The position numbers and the translations under genes are program-made. 64,000 nt of DNA from an uncultured Eubacteriales bacterium (GTDB taxonomy: Bacteria; Bacillota; Clostridia; Lachnospirales; Lachnospiraceae). How positions within the stretch are numbered: position 1 is the first letter of the stretch; each line of letters starts with the position of its first letter. Shown piece by piece: positions 1 through 9,139 of the stretch. A model generated the notes under the pieces. That model saw only the letters and a list, made by a program, of their open reading frames with translations. It did not search any database and was not told where the DNA came from. The DNA is taken from assembly GCA_949286525.1 (NCBI GenBank), contig CASECT010000039.1, forward strand, positions 1 through 64,000. Reading direction: 5' to 3'.

Positions 1-788
1 CCGGTAACATTTAAAAGATTCTGGATGGAAGCCGGAATCCCCACGCTGCAAACCTCAAAGACAATACGCTTTTTCAGATGAAACTTCCGCGGATCAATGC
101 AGACAAAAGTACTCTTTCGCTTCACATACAGAAGGACGAAGAAATAGCCGCAGGCCACACAGTTGGAAAGACAGGTCGCAAGCCCGGCTCCCGCCGCCCC
201 CATATTCAATCCCCAGGGCAGAATAAAAATGGGATCCAGAATAATATTCAGAAAGCATCCGCACATAGTCCCGACACTGGCGTGAAGAGAAGCCCCCTCC
301 GAACGCACCATATAGGCCATTACCACATTTAAGATAGCCGGCGCCGCTCCCAGATATACAGTCCAGAACATATACCCCTCCGTAGCCGTCCGGGTCGTGG
401 CATCCGCCCCGAGAAGCGTCAGGAGCGGGCTTCGGAAAAGAGCGCAGAGCGCTCCGAAGAAAAGACCGCTGATCAGGGAGCAGTAAAACCCGAAGGCAGA
501 ACTTTCGGAGACGGTATCATAGTCCTTTCTGCCCAACGCCCGACTCATCATACTGGAGGTACCCACGCCAAACAGATTGTTTACCGCGTTAAAAGCGAGA
601 AGCACCGGATAGGCAAGGGACACGGCAGCATTCTGCACCGGATCATTCAGCATTCCCACGAAATAAGTGTCCGCCATATTGTAAACTACCATAACAAGAG
701 AGCTCAGAATCATCGGAACAGACAGTTTTGCCACCGCCTGTGGTATCGGTGTCTTCTCAAACAAAATTACCTTGTCGTTTTTTTCCAT
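1..788 (-). CDS. MATE family efflux transporter (3' end cut by window edge)
   Basis: Read from the minus strand, a frame open to the window edge starts MEKNDKVILF at 788 and gives 262 codons. It contains hydrophobic helices and the MATE-like stretch DTYFVGMLNDPVQNAAVSL, followed by NNLFGVGTSSMMSRALG and an LDPIFIL segment. MATE proteins are 12-helix Na+/H+-driven exporters of cationic drugs and metabolites in the cytoplasmic membrane; only about the N-terminal 60 percent is visible. The ATG is preceded by AGAGGGG, and a promoter sits about 45 bases upstream. The substrate cannot be inferred. A flippase of the related MOP superfamily is the main alternative. Confidence 0.88.
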   Translation of the reverse strand, partial: MEKNDKVILFEKTPIPQAVAKLSVPMILSSLVMVVYNMADTYFVGMLNDPVQNAAVSLAYPVLLAFNAVNNLFGVGTSSMMSRALGRKDYDTVSESSAFGFYCSLISGLFFGALCALFRSPLLTLLGADATTRTATEGYMFWTVYLGAAPAILNVVMAYMVRSEGASLHASVGTMCGCFLNIILDPIFILPWGLNMGAAGAGLATCLSNCVACGYFFVLLYVKRKSTFVCIDPRKFHLKKRIVFEVCSVGIPASIQNLLNVT

Positions 789-796
789 AACAAAAA

Positions 797-860
797 TTGC
801 CCCTCTTCTCTCAAATCGTACTCTGCGTATCAGTATAGCACGATCTGAAAAGAGGGGCAA
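797..860 (-). promoter_or_regulatory. Overlapping galE terminator hairpin and MATE gene promoter
   Basis: On the minus strand an 11-bp inverted repeat (850-860 with 797-807, arms TTGCCCCTCTT/AAGAGGGGCAA) follows galE and is itself followed by TTTTTG, like an intrinsic terminator with an unusually long loop. The loop carries an extended -10, TGCTATACT (840-832), and the 5' arm provides TTGCCC as a -35 (860-855) at 17-bp spacing. The 3' arm also contains the AGAGGGG ribosome binding site of the MATE gene. The elements are seen directly; their function is inferred. Confidence 0.55.
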
Positions 861-869
861 CAAAAAGGA

Positions 870-1886
870 TCAGTCTTCATACCCGTTTGGGTTATTCTTC
901 TGCCATCTCCAGGAATCTTCACACATCTTTCGGATGCCGTATTTTGCCTCCCAGCCAAGCTCCCGCTTCGCCTTGCCGGCGTCGGCGTAACAGGTGGCGA
1001 TATCGCCCGCCCGGCGCGGTTTTATCACATAGGGAATCTTCACATGGTTGGCTTCCTCAAAATTCTTCACAATATCCAGGACGCTGTAGCCCACGCCGGT
1101 TCCCAGATTGTAAATGCACAGCCCGGCCTTCTCTTTGATTTTCTTCAGCGCCGCCACATGGCCGCTGGCCAGATCCATCACATGGATGTAATCCCGCACG
1201 CCGGTTCCGTCCGGTGTGTCGTAATCATTTCCGAAGACATTCAGCTCCTTCAGCTTGCCAACCGCCACCTGAGTAATATAGGGCATCAGGTTATTTGGAG
1301 TGCCGCTGGGATTCTCGCCCATGGTTCCGCTGGGATGCGCTCCGATGGGATTGAAATAACGCAGCAGAATCACGTTCCATTCGGAATCCGCCTTCTGCAT
1401 ATCGGTAAGAATCTGCTCCAGCATGGATTTGGTCCAGCCGTAGGGATTGGTGCACTGTCCTTTCGGACACTCCTCCGTGATGGGGATTTGCGCGGGATCG
1501 CCGTAGACCGTCGCTGAGGAGGAAAAGATGATATTTTTCACACCATGTTTTCGCATCTCATCCACCAGTGTCAGCGTACCGGAAATATTGTTGCAATAAT
1601 ATTCCCAGGGCTTCTGCACTGACTCTCCCACAGCTTTCAGCCCGGCGAAATGGATACAGCACTCGATGTCCTCTTCCTCGAAAATTTTCTTTAAGATATC
1701 CCTGTCCAGTATATCTCCCTTATAGAACGTGACCTTCTTGCCGGTAATGGCTTCCACCCGCTCCAGAGATTTCTCGCTGGAATTGGAAAGGTTGTCGAGC
1801 ACTACCACCTCATATCCCGACTCCTGCAGTTCCACGCAGGTATGGCTGCCGATAAATCCGGCCCCTCCGGTTACCAAAATTGCCAT
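870..1886 (-). CDS. galE: UDP-glucose 4-epimerase
   Basis: This is a 338-residue short-chain dehydrogenase/reductase that interconverts UDP-glucose and UDP-galactose in the Leloir pathway and supplies UDP-galactose for surface glycans. The NAD-binding motif GGAGFIGSH lies at residues 7-15, the catalytic Ser in [11 protein letters not shown], and the YxxxK pair in NPYGWTKS. The family length is about 338, which agrees with the start at MAILVTGG; an upstream in-frame TTG would add 22 basic residues and lacks a ribosome binding site. AAGGAGGAAC precedes the chosen ATG. It appears monocistronic, with its own promoter and a terminator-like hairpin before the MATE gene. Confidence 0.96.
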   Translation of the reverse strand: MAILVTGGAGFIGSHTCVELQESGYEVVVLDNLSNSSEKSLERVEAITGKKVTFYKGDILDRDILKKIFEEEDIECCIHFAGLKAVGESVQKPWEYYCNNISGTLTLVDEMRKHGVKNIIFSSSATVYGDPAQIPITEECPKGQCTNPYGWTKSMLEQILTDMQKADSEWNVILLRYFNPIGAHPSGTMGENPSGTPNNLMPYITQVAVGKLKELNVFGNDYDTPDGTGVRDYIHVMDLASGHVAALKKIKEKAGLCIYNLGTGVGYSVLDIVKNFEEANHVKIPYVIKPRRAGDIATCYADAGKAKRELGWEAKYGIRKMCEDSWRWQKNNPNGYED

Positions 1887-1923
1887 GTCAAGTTCCTCCT
1901 TTTTCCTTTTATCTTTCTTACCT

Positions 1924-1952
1924 ATCTTATCCTTTTTCCTCCCCGATGACAA
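1924..1952 (-). promoter_or_regulatory. Sigma-A type promoter of galE
   Basis: The minus strand reads TTGTCA (1952-1947), 17 bp, then TAAGAT (1929-1924), about 38 bp before the galE ATG. Two tandem copies of the 12-mer GAATTTTACAGT (1964-1987) and a partial third lie just upstream and may bind a regulator. Confidence 0.6.
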
Positions 1953-1963
1953 TAGTCCCCGGG

Positions 1964-1994
1964 GAATTTTACAGTGAATTTTACAGTGAATTTA
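1964..1994. repeat. Tandem 12-bp repeats upstream of galE
   Basis: GAATTTTACAGT occurs twice in tandem (1964-1975, 1976-1987), followed by GAATTTA. They lie between the rplT terminator and the galE promoter. They could be a small operator or UP-element-like AT-rich DNA, or simple slippage; no function can be assigned. Confidence 0.5.
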
Positions 1995-2020
1995 GCAAAA
2001 AGATTTTCAAAAGGAAACCG

Positions 2021-2055
2021 CAAAAAAAGACGCCTCCGAACACACGGAAACGTCT
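2021..2055 (-). terminator. Intrinsic terminator of infC-rpmI-rplT
   Basis: Minus strand: arms 2055-2045 and 2038-2028 form an 11-bp stem (two G-U pairs) with a 6-base loop, followed by seven T. It begins 12 bases after the rplT stop codon. Confidence 0.85.
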
Positions 2056-2066
2056 TCTGCAAATTC

Positions 2067-2423
2067 TTACGCGAGCTTTGCCTTTGCAACCTCAGCCAGC
2101 TTTGCGAATCCCTCAGCGTCGTTCACAGCCATTTCTGCCAGCATCTTGCGGTTCATCTGCACATCAGCCAGCTTCAGGCCATACATGAATCTGCTGTAGG
2201 AAAGTCCGTTCATTCTCGCCGCCGCGTTGATACGCGCGATCCAGAGCTGACGGAACTGTCTCTTTCTCTGCTTTCTTCCTGCGTAGGAGCTGGTAAGAGC
2301 TCTCATTACGGACTGCTTTGCCACACGATACTGCTTGGATCTTGCGCCTCTGTAGCCCTTTGCCATCTTCAATACGCGGTTATGTTTTCTTCTGGCGTTC
2401 ATGCCGCCCTTAATTCTTGCCAT
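2067..2423 (-). CDS. rplT: 50S ribosomal protein L20
   Basis: This is a basic protein of 118 residues beginning [20 protein letters not shown], the standard L20 N-terminus. L20 is an early 23S rRNA binder needed for assembly of the large subunit, and in many bacteria it represses its own operon through the mRNA leader. The length matches the family (about 117-120). AAGGAGG precedes the ATG. It is the last gene of infC-rpmI-rplT, 24 bases after rpmI, with a terminator just downstream. Confidence 0.98.
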   Translation of the reverse strand: MARIKGGMNARRKHNRVLKMAKGYRGARSKQYRVAKQSVMRALTSSYAGRKQRKRQFRQLWIARINAAARMNGLSYSRFMYGLKLADVQMNRKMLAEMAVNDAEGFAKLAEVAKAKLA

Positions 2424-2447
2424 CTCTTAATTCCTCCTTGCCCAATC

Positions 2448-2645
2448 TTAGATATACGGTAATACTTTCTTCATATTCTTAATGTTGGTTGCGTCTGTCA
2501 TCGCAGCCTTTCTGAGATTTCTCTTTCTCTTGGTGGTCTTCTTGGTTAAGATATGGCTCTTGTAAGCTTTGTTTCTCTTTAATTTACCTGTTCCGGTTTT
2601 GGAAAAGCGCTTTGCAGCCGCTCTTTTTGTCTTGATCTTTGGCAT
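2448..2645 (-). CDS. rpmI: 50S ribosomal protein L35
   Basis: 65 residues, very Lys/Arg rich, beginning [20 protein letters not shown], which is diagnostic for L35 of the large ribosomal subunit. It is the middle gene of infC-rpmI-rplT, 17 bases downstream of infC, with AAGGAGGAAAAAAAC before the ATG. Its length and position are typical. Confidence 0.98.
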   Translation of the reverse strand: MPKIKTKRAAAKRFSKTGTGKLKRNKAYKSHILTKKTTKRKRNLRKAAMTDATNIKNMKKVLPYI

Positions 2646-2662
2646 GTTTTTTTCCTCCTTAA

Positions 2663-3169
2663 TTATCTCTTTTCTGCCAGCACGATGCTCAGGCTTCTGC
2701 CCTCCTGCTTCGGTGCCTTCTCCACCACTGCAATGTCGGACAGTTCCGCAGCAAAATCATCAAGAATATGCCGGCTCTCCGCCATATGCGCCATCTCGCG
2801 TCCGCGAAAACGAAGGGTAATCTTCACTTTATTTCCCTTGGAAATAAATTTCTTCGCGGCGTTCACTTTGGTGTTCAAATCGTTAGCCTCGATGTTCGGA
2901 GAGAGTCGGATTTCCTTAATCTCTACGGTTTTCTGCTTCTTCTTTGCCTCCTTCTCCTTGCGGGCAAGTTCATACCGGTATTTACCGTAATCGATGATCT
3001 TGCACACCGGAGGTTTGGCCTTGGGAGCAATCTTTACCAGATCAAGATCTGCCTCCTCTGCAATTTTCAAAGCTTCTCTGGCGGACATAATGCCCAGCTG
3101 TTCTCCGTTGGAACCGATGAGACGCACCTCTCTGTCTCTGATCTGTTCGTTAATCATTAAATCGCTAAT
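2663..3169 (-). CDS. infC: Translation initiation factor IF-3, with ATT start codon
   Basis: IF-3 binds the 30S subunit, prevents premature 50S joining and proofreads start codons. The family sequence [21 protein letters not shown] begins near the N-terminus and the C-terminal domain ends with [11 protein letters not shown] longer in-frame ORF to 3262 exists, but its extra residues run through the leader hairpin. A strong GGAGGTG lies 9 bases before ATT at 3169-3167, whereas the next ATG (3157) is 21 bases from it. ATT gives 168 residues, the usual length. AUU starts for infC are established in E. coli and serve self-regulation by IF-3. It leads the infC-rpmI-rplT operon. Confidence 0.93.
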   Translation of the reverse strand: MSDLMINEQIRDREVRLIGSNGEQLGIMSAREALKIAEEADLDLVKIAPKAKPPVCKIIDYGKYRYELARKEKEAKKKQKTVEIKEIRLSPNIEANDLNTKVNAAKKFISKGNKVKITLRFRGREMAHMAESRHILDDFAAELSDIAVVEKAPKQEGRSLSIVLAEKR

Positions 3170-3190
3170 GGTTTTACACCTCCATGAAAT

Positions 3191-3296
3191 AAAAAAGTGG
3201 ATAGGCAGACTATCCACAATCAGACTCAAAACAAATAATGCCATTTGTTTTAATATAAACACTGAGTCGCTCCCTGCGCTCAGGTGAGAGTGGATA
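3191..3296 (-). promoter_or_regulatory. infC leader: attenuator with terminator and antiterminator
   Basis: In the minus-strand leader, GTGGATAG (3217-3210), a 5-base loop and CTATCCAC (3204-3197) followed by six T form an intrinsic terminator 20-50 bases before infC. An upstream TATCCAC (3296-3290) is complementary to the 5' arm and could form the alternative antiterminator. A further hairpin (CTGAGC...GACTCAG) lies between. This resembles L20-responsive leaders of Bacillota infC operons; the ligand here is inferred, not shown. Confidence 0.65.
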
Positions 3297-3322
3297 CTCT
3301 ACTTGGTTTTTACAACTACTAT

Positions 3323-3351
3323 AAACTAGCACAGTTCTCCCGCAAAGTCAA
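3323..3351 (-). promoter_or_regulatory. Promoter of infC-rpmI-rplT
   Basis: Minus strand TTGACT (3351-3346), 17 bp, then TAGTTT (3328-3323) preceded by TGC as an extended -10. The -35 overlaps the TGA stop codon of the upstream phosphatase gene. Confidence 0.75.
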
Positions 3352-4169
3352 CTGTTTTTTAGAACAAATTTGTCAATCACTTCCGCCACGCCGCTGTGGT
3401 TCTGATCTGCGGCGGTAACGTAATCTGCCGACCGGCGAAGTTCTTCACAACCGTTTGCCATGGCGGCGCCTACTCCGGCGGCGAGAATCATTGGAATATC
3501 GTTCTGCTCATCCCCTACCGCTACCGTGTCGGCAATGGGAATCCCCAGCATCCCGGCAAGCGTTTTCAGGCCTCTGCCTTTGTCGCACCCTGCCCGGCAG
3601 TATTCCAGATACCAGGGATTGGAAAAGAAACTGCCAAGTCTGCCCTCTTCCCGTGGCGCGAAAACGTTTCGGAACCGTTCCAGTTTTTCATGATCCGCAA
3701 AGTCAATGGCCATAACCTTGAAATATTGCCTTGTCTGAAAAACGGAAAGACCCCGGGCCAGACGGACAGGCTCTTCGGCGACCCGGTTATAGCGCAAAAG
3801 CTCCGGACTTTCCTGCCAAGTTACAATCCCGTGGCCGTCAAAGGCCTGGGCATAAATCCCATATTCCCTGAGCCGCCCCATCAACTCCGCCGCATCGCTC
3901 CCTTCCATGGTTTCCGCCAACAGCCGCCTTTTCTTTCCGCAATCGTAAAGCAAGCAGCCGTGAAAAGCCAGAAGGAAACAGCCATCTCTGTTCAGCCCCA
4001 GAGATTCCATAACGCGAAGGCCGCCCCGCAGAGAGCGGCCCGTGGCGACGGCAATCCCATGCCCGGAAGACAGCGCCTGCCTCAGAGCTCTTTTGTTCTC
4101 CTCCGTCACAGATTTGTCTGAAGACAGCAGTGTGTCGTCCAGATCCAGAAAAATCAGTTTACGCCTCAT
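3348..4169 (-). CDS. Cof-type HAD-superfamily phosphatase
   Basis: The product is 273 residues. Motif I is FLDLDDTLLSSD at the N-terminus, with the nucleophilic first Asp; motif IV is VGDEQNDIPMI near the C-terminus; the long intervening C2-type cap is as in Cof/YidA sugar-phosphate and FMN phosphatases. The start MRRKLIF was chosen because upstream in-frame codons lie inside ppk and carry no homology. The ATG overlaps the last codons of ppk (GATGAGGCGTAA), so translation is probably coupled. Its substrate is unknown; linkage to ppk and ppx suggests phosphate metabolism, but this family is promiscuous. Confidence 0.87.
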   Translation of the reverse strand: MRRKLIFLDLDDTLLSSDKSVTEENKRALRQALSSGHGIAVATGRSLRGGLRVMESLGLNRDGCFLLAFHGCLLYDCGKKRRLLAETMEGSDAAELMGRLREYGIYAQAFDGHGIVTWQESPELLRYNRVAEEPVRLARGLSVFQTRQYFKVMAIDFADHEKLERFRNVFAPREEGRLGSFFSNPWYLEYCRAGCDKGRGLKTLAGMLGIPIADTVAVGDEQNDIPMILAAGVGAAMANGCEELRRSADYVTAADQNHSGVAEVIDKFVLKNS

Positions 4170-6342
4170 CGGAAGATGGCTCCTCTTCCAACGCCCATAC
4201 AGGAATAAAGCGTCTGCCGTTCCATTTGCGGATCTCTTCCTGATTCTGCTCCATGGCCTCCTTGCAGAACTGTGCCTGAGAAGACAGGGACACCTTGCCT
4301 CTCCGGTCAATCCGCACATATTCGCCCTCGTCGTTCATCCGATAAGCCTTCAGGTTATCCCGAAGCTGTACGTCCAGGATGTGTTTCAGCTTGCTCTTGA
4401 GTTCCTCTTCCTCCACCGGGAAAATGATCTCCACTCGGCGGTCCAGGTTTCGCGGCATCCAGTCGGCGCTTCCCATATAGATATCTTCCTGACCGTTATT
4501 ATAGAAATAGAAAATCCGGCTGTGTTCCAGGAAAGTACCCACAATGGAGCACACATGGATATTTTCGCTGACGCCGGGAATACCGGTGCGCAGACAGCAG
4601 ATCCCCCGGACAATCAGATAGATCTTTACGCCGGCAGCCGACGCCTCATAGAGGTTCTCGATGATTTCCTTATCACAGAGGGAATTCATCTTTGCCACAA
4701 TGAGTCCCTCTCTGCCTTCCTGAACATGATGAATCTCCCGCTGTATCAGCGCAATAAACCGTTTCCGCAGCCAGATGGGCGCCACCGCCAGCTTGTTCCA
4801 GGAGGCGGGCTCGGAATATCCCGACAGCATATTAAACACCGCCGTGGCATCCTGTCCGTACATCTCGGAGCAGGTAAACATACCGCAGTCTGTGTACTGC
4901 TTCGCGGTGGAATCGTTATAGTTTCCGGTGCCGAGATGCACATAACGGACAATTCCCTCCTCTTCCCGGCGGACCACCAGGGCGATCTTGCAGTGAGTTT
5001 TCAGTCCCACCAGGCCGTAGATGACATGACATCCGGCCTGCTCCAGCTTCTTTGCCCAGACAATGTTGTTCTCCTCGTCGAAACGCGCCTTCAACTCCAC
5101 CAGCACCGTTACCTGCTTGCCGTTCTCAGCGGCTCTGGCCAGCGCAGCGATGATGGGAGAATTTCCGCTGACCCGATACAGCGTCTGCTTGATAGCCAAC
5201 ACCTTTTCGTCCTTGGCGGCCTGCTTGATAAAATCCACCACCGGATCAAAGGTTTCATAGGGATGATGCAGAAGAATATCTCCCTTTTTGATCTCCGAAA
5301 AGATATTTTCTCCCGGCACGATTCTGGGATTGCGCTGAGGCACATAGGACTCCTGACGCAGATCCTCGCAGCCGGCCAGTCCGTGCATCTTCATGAGAAA
5401 CGTCAGGTCAATGGGGCCGTTGATCTTGTAGACGTTCATCTCCTCGATCTCAAAATTGTCCTCGAGAATCTTCAGGAGCCGCTTATCCACCTTGTCCTCA
5501 ACCTCCAGTCGGATGACCTGCCCCCACTGACGCTTGGACAGCTGCTTCTGAATCTCTTTGAGAAGATCCGACGCCTCATCTTCGTCAAAGGAGAGATCCG
5601 CATTTCTCATAATACGGTATGGATAAGCGCAGACCACGTCATAATTCAAAAACAGTTTATCCAGATTTTTTTCAATAACCTGCTCCAAAAGAAGAAACGT
5701 ATAGCGTTCATCCTTTTTTGAAGGAATTGCCACCAGCCGGGGCAGTCCCGACGGAACCTGAACAGTGGCAAACTCCAGCTCATCTTTTTTTCCCTTTGTC
5801 TTCAGCAGTCTGGATCCCTGATCTTTTCTGCGAATCAGGGCGGCGATATTCAGAGACTTGTTGCGGATCAACGGAAAAGGCCGGGACGCGTCCACAGCCA
5901 TAGGCGTCAGTACCGGATATACCTGCTCGGCAAAATAGCGGTCCACGTAAGCGCTCTGCTCCTCATTCAAATCCTCGTAAGCTCCGATCAGACGGATTCC
6001 CTTTTCCTTCATAATCGGCAAAAGGGAGCGATTAAACATGGAATACTGCTGATCCACCAGTTTTCTGGTACTCTCGTGAATTGCCTCCAGCTGCTGTGTC
6101 GGAGTAAGACCAGCCAGATCCTTTTTCGTGTAACCGGCATTCTCCATATCCTTCAGAGAAGCTACACGAACCATGAAAAACTCATCCAGGTTAGAGGAAG
6201 CAATACTGACAAATTTCAACCGCTCCAGTATCGGAAGATTCTTGTCTCTGGCCTCATCCAGAACCCGCTGGTTAAACTTCAGCCAGCTCAGTTCCCTGTT
6301 CTCAAAATATTTCGGATCCCCGAATTTACCTTTTTTCTGCAT
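4159..6342 (-). CDS. ppk: Polyphosphate kinase (PPK1)
   Basis: The product is 727 residues, the usual PPK1 length. It reversibly polymerises the ATP gamma-phosphate into inorganic polyphosphate. The N-terminal domain begins YFENRELSWLKFNQRVLDEA, a hallmark; the head domain follows; and the C-terminal phospholipase-D-like half carries LKTHCKIAL with the phospho-accepting His near residue 450, and YVHLGTGNYND. AGGAGGTAAGAC precedes the ATG. It follows ppx by 10 bases and overlaps the HAD phosphatase gene by 11, so the three form an operon that makes and consumes polyphosphate. Confidence 0.97.
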   Translation of the reverse strand: MQKKGKFGDPKYFENRELSWLKFNQRVLDEARDKNLPILERLKFVSIASSNLDEFFMVRVASLKDMENAGYTKKDLAGLTPTQQLEAIHESTRKLVDQQYSMFNRSLLPIMKEKGIRLIGAYEDLNEEQSAYVDRYFAEQVYPVLTPMAVDASRPFPLIRNKSLNIAALIRRKDQGSRLLKTKGKKDELEFATVQVPSGLPRLVAIPSKKDERYTFLLLEQVIEKNLDKLFLNYDVVCAYPYRIMRNADLSFDEDEASDLLKEIQKQLSKRQWGQVIRLEVEDKVDKRLLKILEDNFEIEEMNVYKINGPIDLTFLMKMHGLAGCEDLRQESYVPQRNPRIVPGENIFSEIKKGDILLHHPYETFDPVVDFIKQAAKDEKVLAIKQTLYRVSGNSPIIAALARAAENGKQVTVLVELKARFDEENNIVWAKKLEQAGCHVIYGLVGLKTHCKIALVVRREEEGIVRYVHLGTGNYNDSTAKQYTDCGMFTCSEMYGQDATAVFNMLSGYSEPASWNKLAVAPIWLRKRFIALIQREIHHVQEGREGLIVAKMNSLCDKEIIENLYEASAAGVKIYLIVRGICCLRTGIPGVSENIHVCSIVGTFLEHSRIFYFYNNGQEDIYMGSADWMPRNLDRRVEIIFPVEEEELKSKLKHILDVQLRDNLKAYRMNDEGEYVRIDRRGKVSLSSQAQFCKEAMEQNQEEIRKWNGRRFIPVWALEEEPSSDEA

Positions 6343-6352
6343 GTCTTACCTC

Positions 6353-7879
6353 CTACAAAAATATCCTGCGTTCACGGATCTGCGGACGAATGGAGAAGAT
6401 CTCCTCGAAAAAGTCCGCTTTTTCTTCAAACAGTCCCTTTTCCAAAACAATGGAATCACTGGATTCCACCACAATGTCCAGTTTCCCCTTGCGCACAGAC
6501 ATTTTGATCTCCTTGAACTTCTGTCGGTGGCTGCGATCCAGCGCATTGGCGACTTTCAATATTGCCAGAAGCTTTACCATGGTCATATATTCTTTCTGAG
6601 TAAAACGGTCCGCCACGTCCTCATAGGCTTCCAGTTCCTTTCGGTTGTAGGCCACCGTAGTAGCGACCATCTCCCGCTCCCGATGACTCAAGCCAAGAAT
6701 CTCAGATGACATGATAATCGTATAGGAACAGTTCGCCGCCTCAGAAATGCTGATATACTTTCCGCAATCGTGAAGAATGGCTACCACCCGCATCAACAGA
6801 CGCTCCCGCTTACCCATACCGTGATATTTTTTCATGGTGTCAAAAATCATCAGGGAAATTTTATCCAATGCCTTCAGATGGGGCTGATAACTCTCATAGC
6901 GCCTGGAGATAGACCAGGCAGCCGAGACAATATCCTGCTCGAAATCATGGGATGACGTCATAATTTTGTTGCGATAAAAGTAGTCGCACGCAATGCCCTC
7001 ATTGACACCCACCCCGGGGGCGAAAACATATTTTGACGGAATCCGCTCCGCGATGGCCCGATGCAGAAGGAGAAAAGCTTCCACCAGCTCCTGGTTATCC
7101 TCCAGAAGATCCATCTGGTCGATGACCTCCCCCAGCGCCCCATGACGGTCCATCGCCAGGAACTTCTGATATTCCTCCGTCTTCATGCGCTTCTCGCTGT
7201 CCGACAGTCCCAGCCGGCCCACCAATTCCGACATGTGATCTCCAAGCAGAATCAGATACTTCACATCCACTTCCCTCAGGAAAGCGGCGCAGAACACATC
7301 CAGTTCCTTGTACATGATCTGGGAAATCTGCTCCCGGTAATTCGCCGCGTGGGACAGCCGCTTTATGTTTTCATTGAGATATACGGTTCCCAACATGATA
7401 TGCTGGGTTGTCTTGATTTTTCCATGGACAAACAGGGTAATTTGAAGACTTGCTCCTCCCACATCCACAATGACCGCACTGTCCTTTACCATGTCGGAAA
7501 ACCCGTCCATGGAAGCCACCGCCTGGTATCCCAGAAAGCGATGCTCGGAATTGCTGAGCACCGTCACATCCATCCCGGTGCGGATGCGGATCTGATCGAT
7601 CACAAAGAGATCATTTTTTGCCAGATGAATGGTGGACCCCATATAAGCCCGATACTCCGTTACCTGGTAAGTCTCCATGGCCTTTTGCATATCTGAAAGC
7701 ACGCTGCAGATCCGCTCCACAGTCTCGAAAGCTATCATCTTTGCCCCGTAGATATCCCTGGCGATCCCTGTCTGGGCCTTCAGACAGTCAATTTCCTTCA
7801 TGTTCTTCCCCTTACTTACCTGAAAGATCTTTAAAATTACCTCATAAGATCCAATGTAAATTGAAGCAAAAAGTTTCAT
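6353..7879 (-). CDS. ppx: Exopolyphosphatase (Ppx/GppA) with C-terminal HD domain
   Basis: The product is 508 residues. The N-terminal half is an ASKHA-fold Ppx/GppA module: ASIYIGSYEVILKIF (phosphate-1 loop) and VIVDVGGASLQITLF (phosphate-2, near residue 138). The C-terminal half has HDCGKYI near residue 370, the metal-binding signature of HD phosphohydrolases, as in long Ppx/GppA proteins. It releases phosphate from polyphosphate, or converts pppGpp to ppGpp; the sequence does not separate the two. A GTG three codons upstream (7888) is an alternative start. It is the first gene of ppx-ppk-HAD and runs counter to ppk activity. Confidence 0.9.
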   Translation of the reverse strand: MKLFASIYIGSYEVILKIFQVSKGKNMKEIDCLKAQTGIARDIYGAKMIAFETVERICSVLSDMQKAMETYQVTEYRAYMGSTIHLAKNDLFVIDQIRIRTGMDVTVLSNSEHRFLGYQAVASMDGFSDMVKDSAVIVDVGGASLQITLFVHGKIKTTQHIMLGTVYLNENIKRLSHAANYREQISQIMYKELDVFCAAFLREVDVKYLILLGDHMSELVGRLGLSDSEKRMKTEEYQKFLAMDRHGALGEVIDQMDLLEDNQELVEAFLLLHRAIAERIPSKYVFAPGVGVNEGIACDYFYRNKIMTSSHDFEQDIVSAAWSISRRYESYQPHLKALDKISLMIFDTMKKYHGMGKRERLLMRVVAILHDCGKYISISEAANCSYTIIMSSEILGLSHREREMVATTVAYNRKELEAYEDVADRFTQKEYMTMVKLLAILKVANALDRSHRQKFKEIKMSVRKGKLDIVVESSDSIVLEKGLFEEKADFFEEIFSIRPQIRERRIFL

Positions 7880-7930
7880 CCCCGGCACCTTTTCCTTTCC
7901 GCCGTCTCCACGGCAATCTTTATATGTCCT

Positions 7931-9070
7931 TTAGTAATTTCCGAGAATCCGCAGTCCTCTGGTCTCCGCGGCAAGGCCCACCAGCGCGTTCTGTACCGCC
8001 TCCTCCCGGAGATTTCCTGCGAAATCCACAAAGAACCGATATTCCCAGTTCTTCCCCGGCAGCGGGCGGGACTCGATGCGGCTCATATTCAGCCCGTTAA
8101 AAATGAAATGAGAAAGGGTGTGGTACAGAGATCCCTTCTCGTTGGGCAGTTCAAAACAGATACTGATCTTATCTGCCCCGGCGAGATATTTCTTCTCGCC
8201 GGACACGATGATAAAACGCGTCTCGTTATGCTTGTTGTCCTGTATCGACTCCTCCAGGATCTCCAGATCGTAGATCCTGGCGTTTCTGGCCCCCGCGATG
8301 GCCGCCTGGCTCCTGTCTCCGTCCTCCTGCACCTTTCTGGCCGCGGCCGCGGTATTCTTCAGGCTGATGGTCTCAAATTCCGGATGTTCCCGCTCCAGAT
8401 AGGAAGCGCACTGCATCAGCGCCTGCGGATGGGTGTAGACACAGCGGATATCTGAGATACGGCTTCCCTTTACCCCCAGAAGAGCATGATCGATCTTTAT
8501 GATCTGTTCGCCCACAATGGATACATCGTACTCCATCAGTAGGTCGTAATTCTCCGCCACCACTCCGGCGGAGGAATTCTCTATGGGGAGCACCGCGTAG
8601 TCCGCCCGCCCCAGCCGGATTGCCTCCATGGCATCCCGCCAGGTTTTCACATGGAAAGATTTTTCCTCTGTAATCCCCGGGAAAAATTCCTGCATTGCCA
8701 TCTGGGAGTAAGCCCCCTCCAGGCCCTGGTAGACCACTCTCGTATCGGTAAAATCAAACCTTTCCTGACAGATAAACTCATTGTTTTCCACCAGGCCCCT
8801 GGAGGCCAGATACCGGTACTGCTTCTTTCGGCTGGTGGACATAATCTGTTCAAAGAGTTCCCAAATCCCCTGCCTGGAAAAATCGTCGGAAGCCATATCT
8901 CCCAGCGTCTTCAGCTTCTGCTCCTCCCGGGCTTTATCCAGCACAGGCTTGTGATGGGCCTCCTTATAAGCCGCCACATCATCCGCCAGCGCCAGTCGCC
9001 GTTCGTAGAGCGCGAGAATCTGTCGGTCTATCTCATCCAACTCTATGCGAATATCCTGTAAATCTTTCAT
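7931..9070 (-). CDS. pheA: Bifunctional chorismate mutase / prephenate dehydratase (P-protein)
   Basis: The product is 379 residues in three modules. Residues 1-90 are an AroQ chorismate mutase (IRIELDEIDRQILALYERR). About 105-290 is prephenate dehydratase, with ENSSAGVVAENYDLL and the catalytic ETRFIIVS near 282. A C-terminal ACT domain has the ESRPLPGKNWEYRFFVDF signature that binds phenylalanine for feedback inhibition. It converts chorismate through prephenate to phenylpyruvate. A GGGAG 6 bases before the ATG at 9070 decides the start over the ATG at 9085, which would place that site inside the coding region. It appears to be transcribed separately from polC. Confidence 0.95.
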   Translation of the reverse strand: MKDLQDIRIELDEIDRQILALYERRLALADDVAAYKEAHHKPVLDKAREEQKLKTLGDMASDDFSRQGIWELFEQIMSTSRKKQYRYLASRGLVENNEFICQERFDFTDTRVVYQGLEGAYSQMAMQEFFPGITEEKSFHVKTWRDAMEAIRLGRADYAVLPIENSSAGVVAENYDLLMEYDVSIVGEQIIKIDHALLGVKGSRISDIRCVYTHPQALMQCASYLEREHPEFETISLKNTAAAARKVQEDGDRSQAAIAGARNARIYDLEILEESIQDNKHNETRFIIVSGEKKYLAGADKISICFELPNEKGSLYHTLSHFIFNGLNMSRIESRPLPGKNWEYRFFVDFAGNLREEAVQNALVGLAAETRGLRILGNY

Positions 9071-9139
9071 TTTTTCTCCCGTCATTCTAAATTATACTAG
9101 TATATCTCAGAACGTCCCGCAAGGGACAAAATGTTAAGT

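Noticed and set aside
1964..1994. CRISPR-like tandem repeats
   Set aside because: Two direct 12-mers without spacers do not form a CRISPR array.
4042..5721. 559-codon plus-strand open frame antisense to ppk
   Set aside because: It is a mirror frame of the strongly conserved ppk gene, without a ribosome binding site and with no recognisable protein features.
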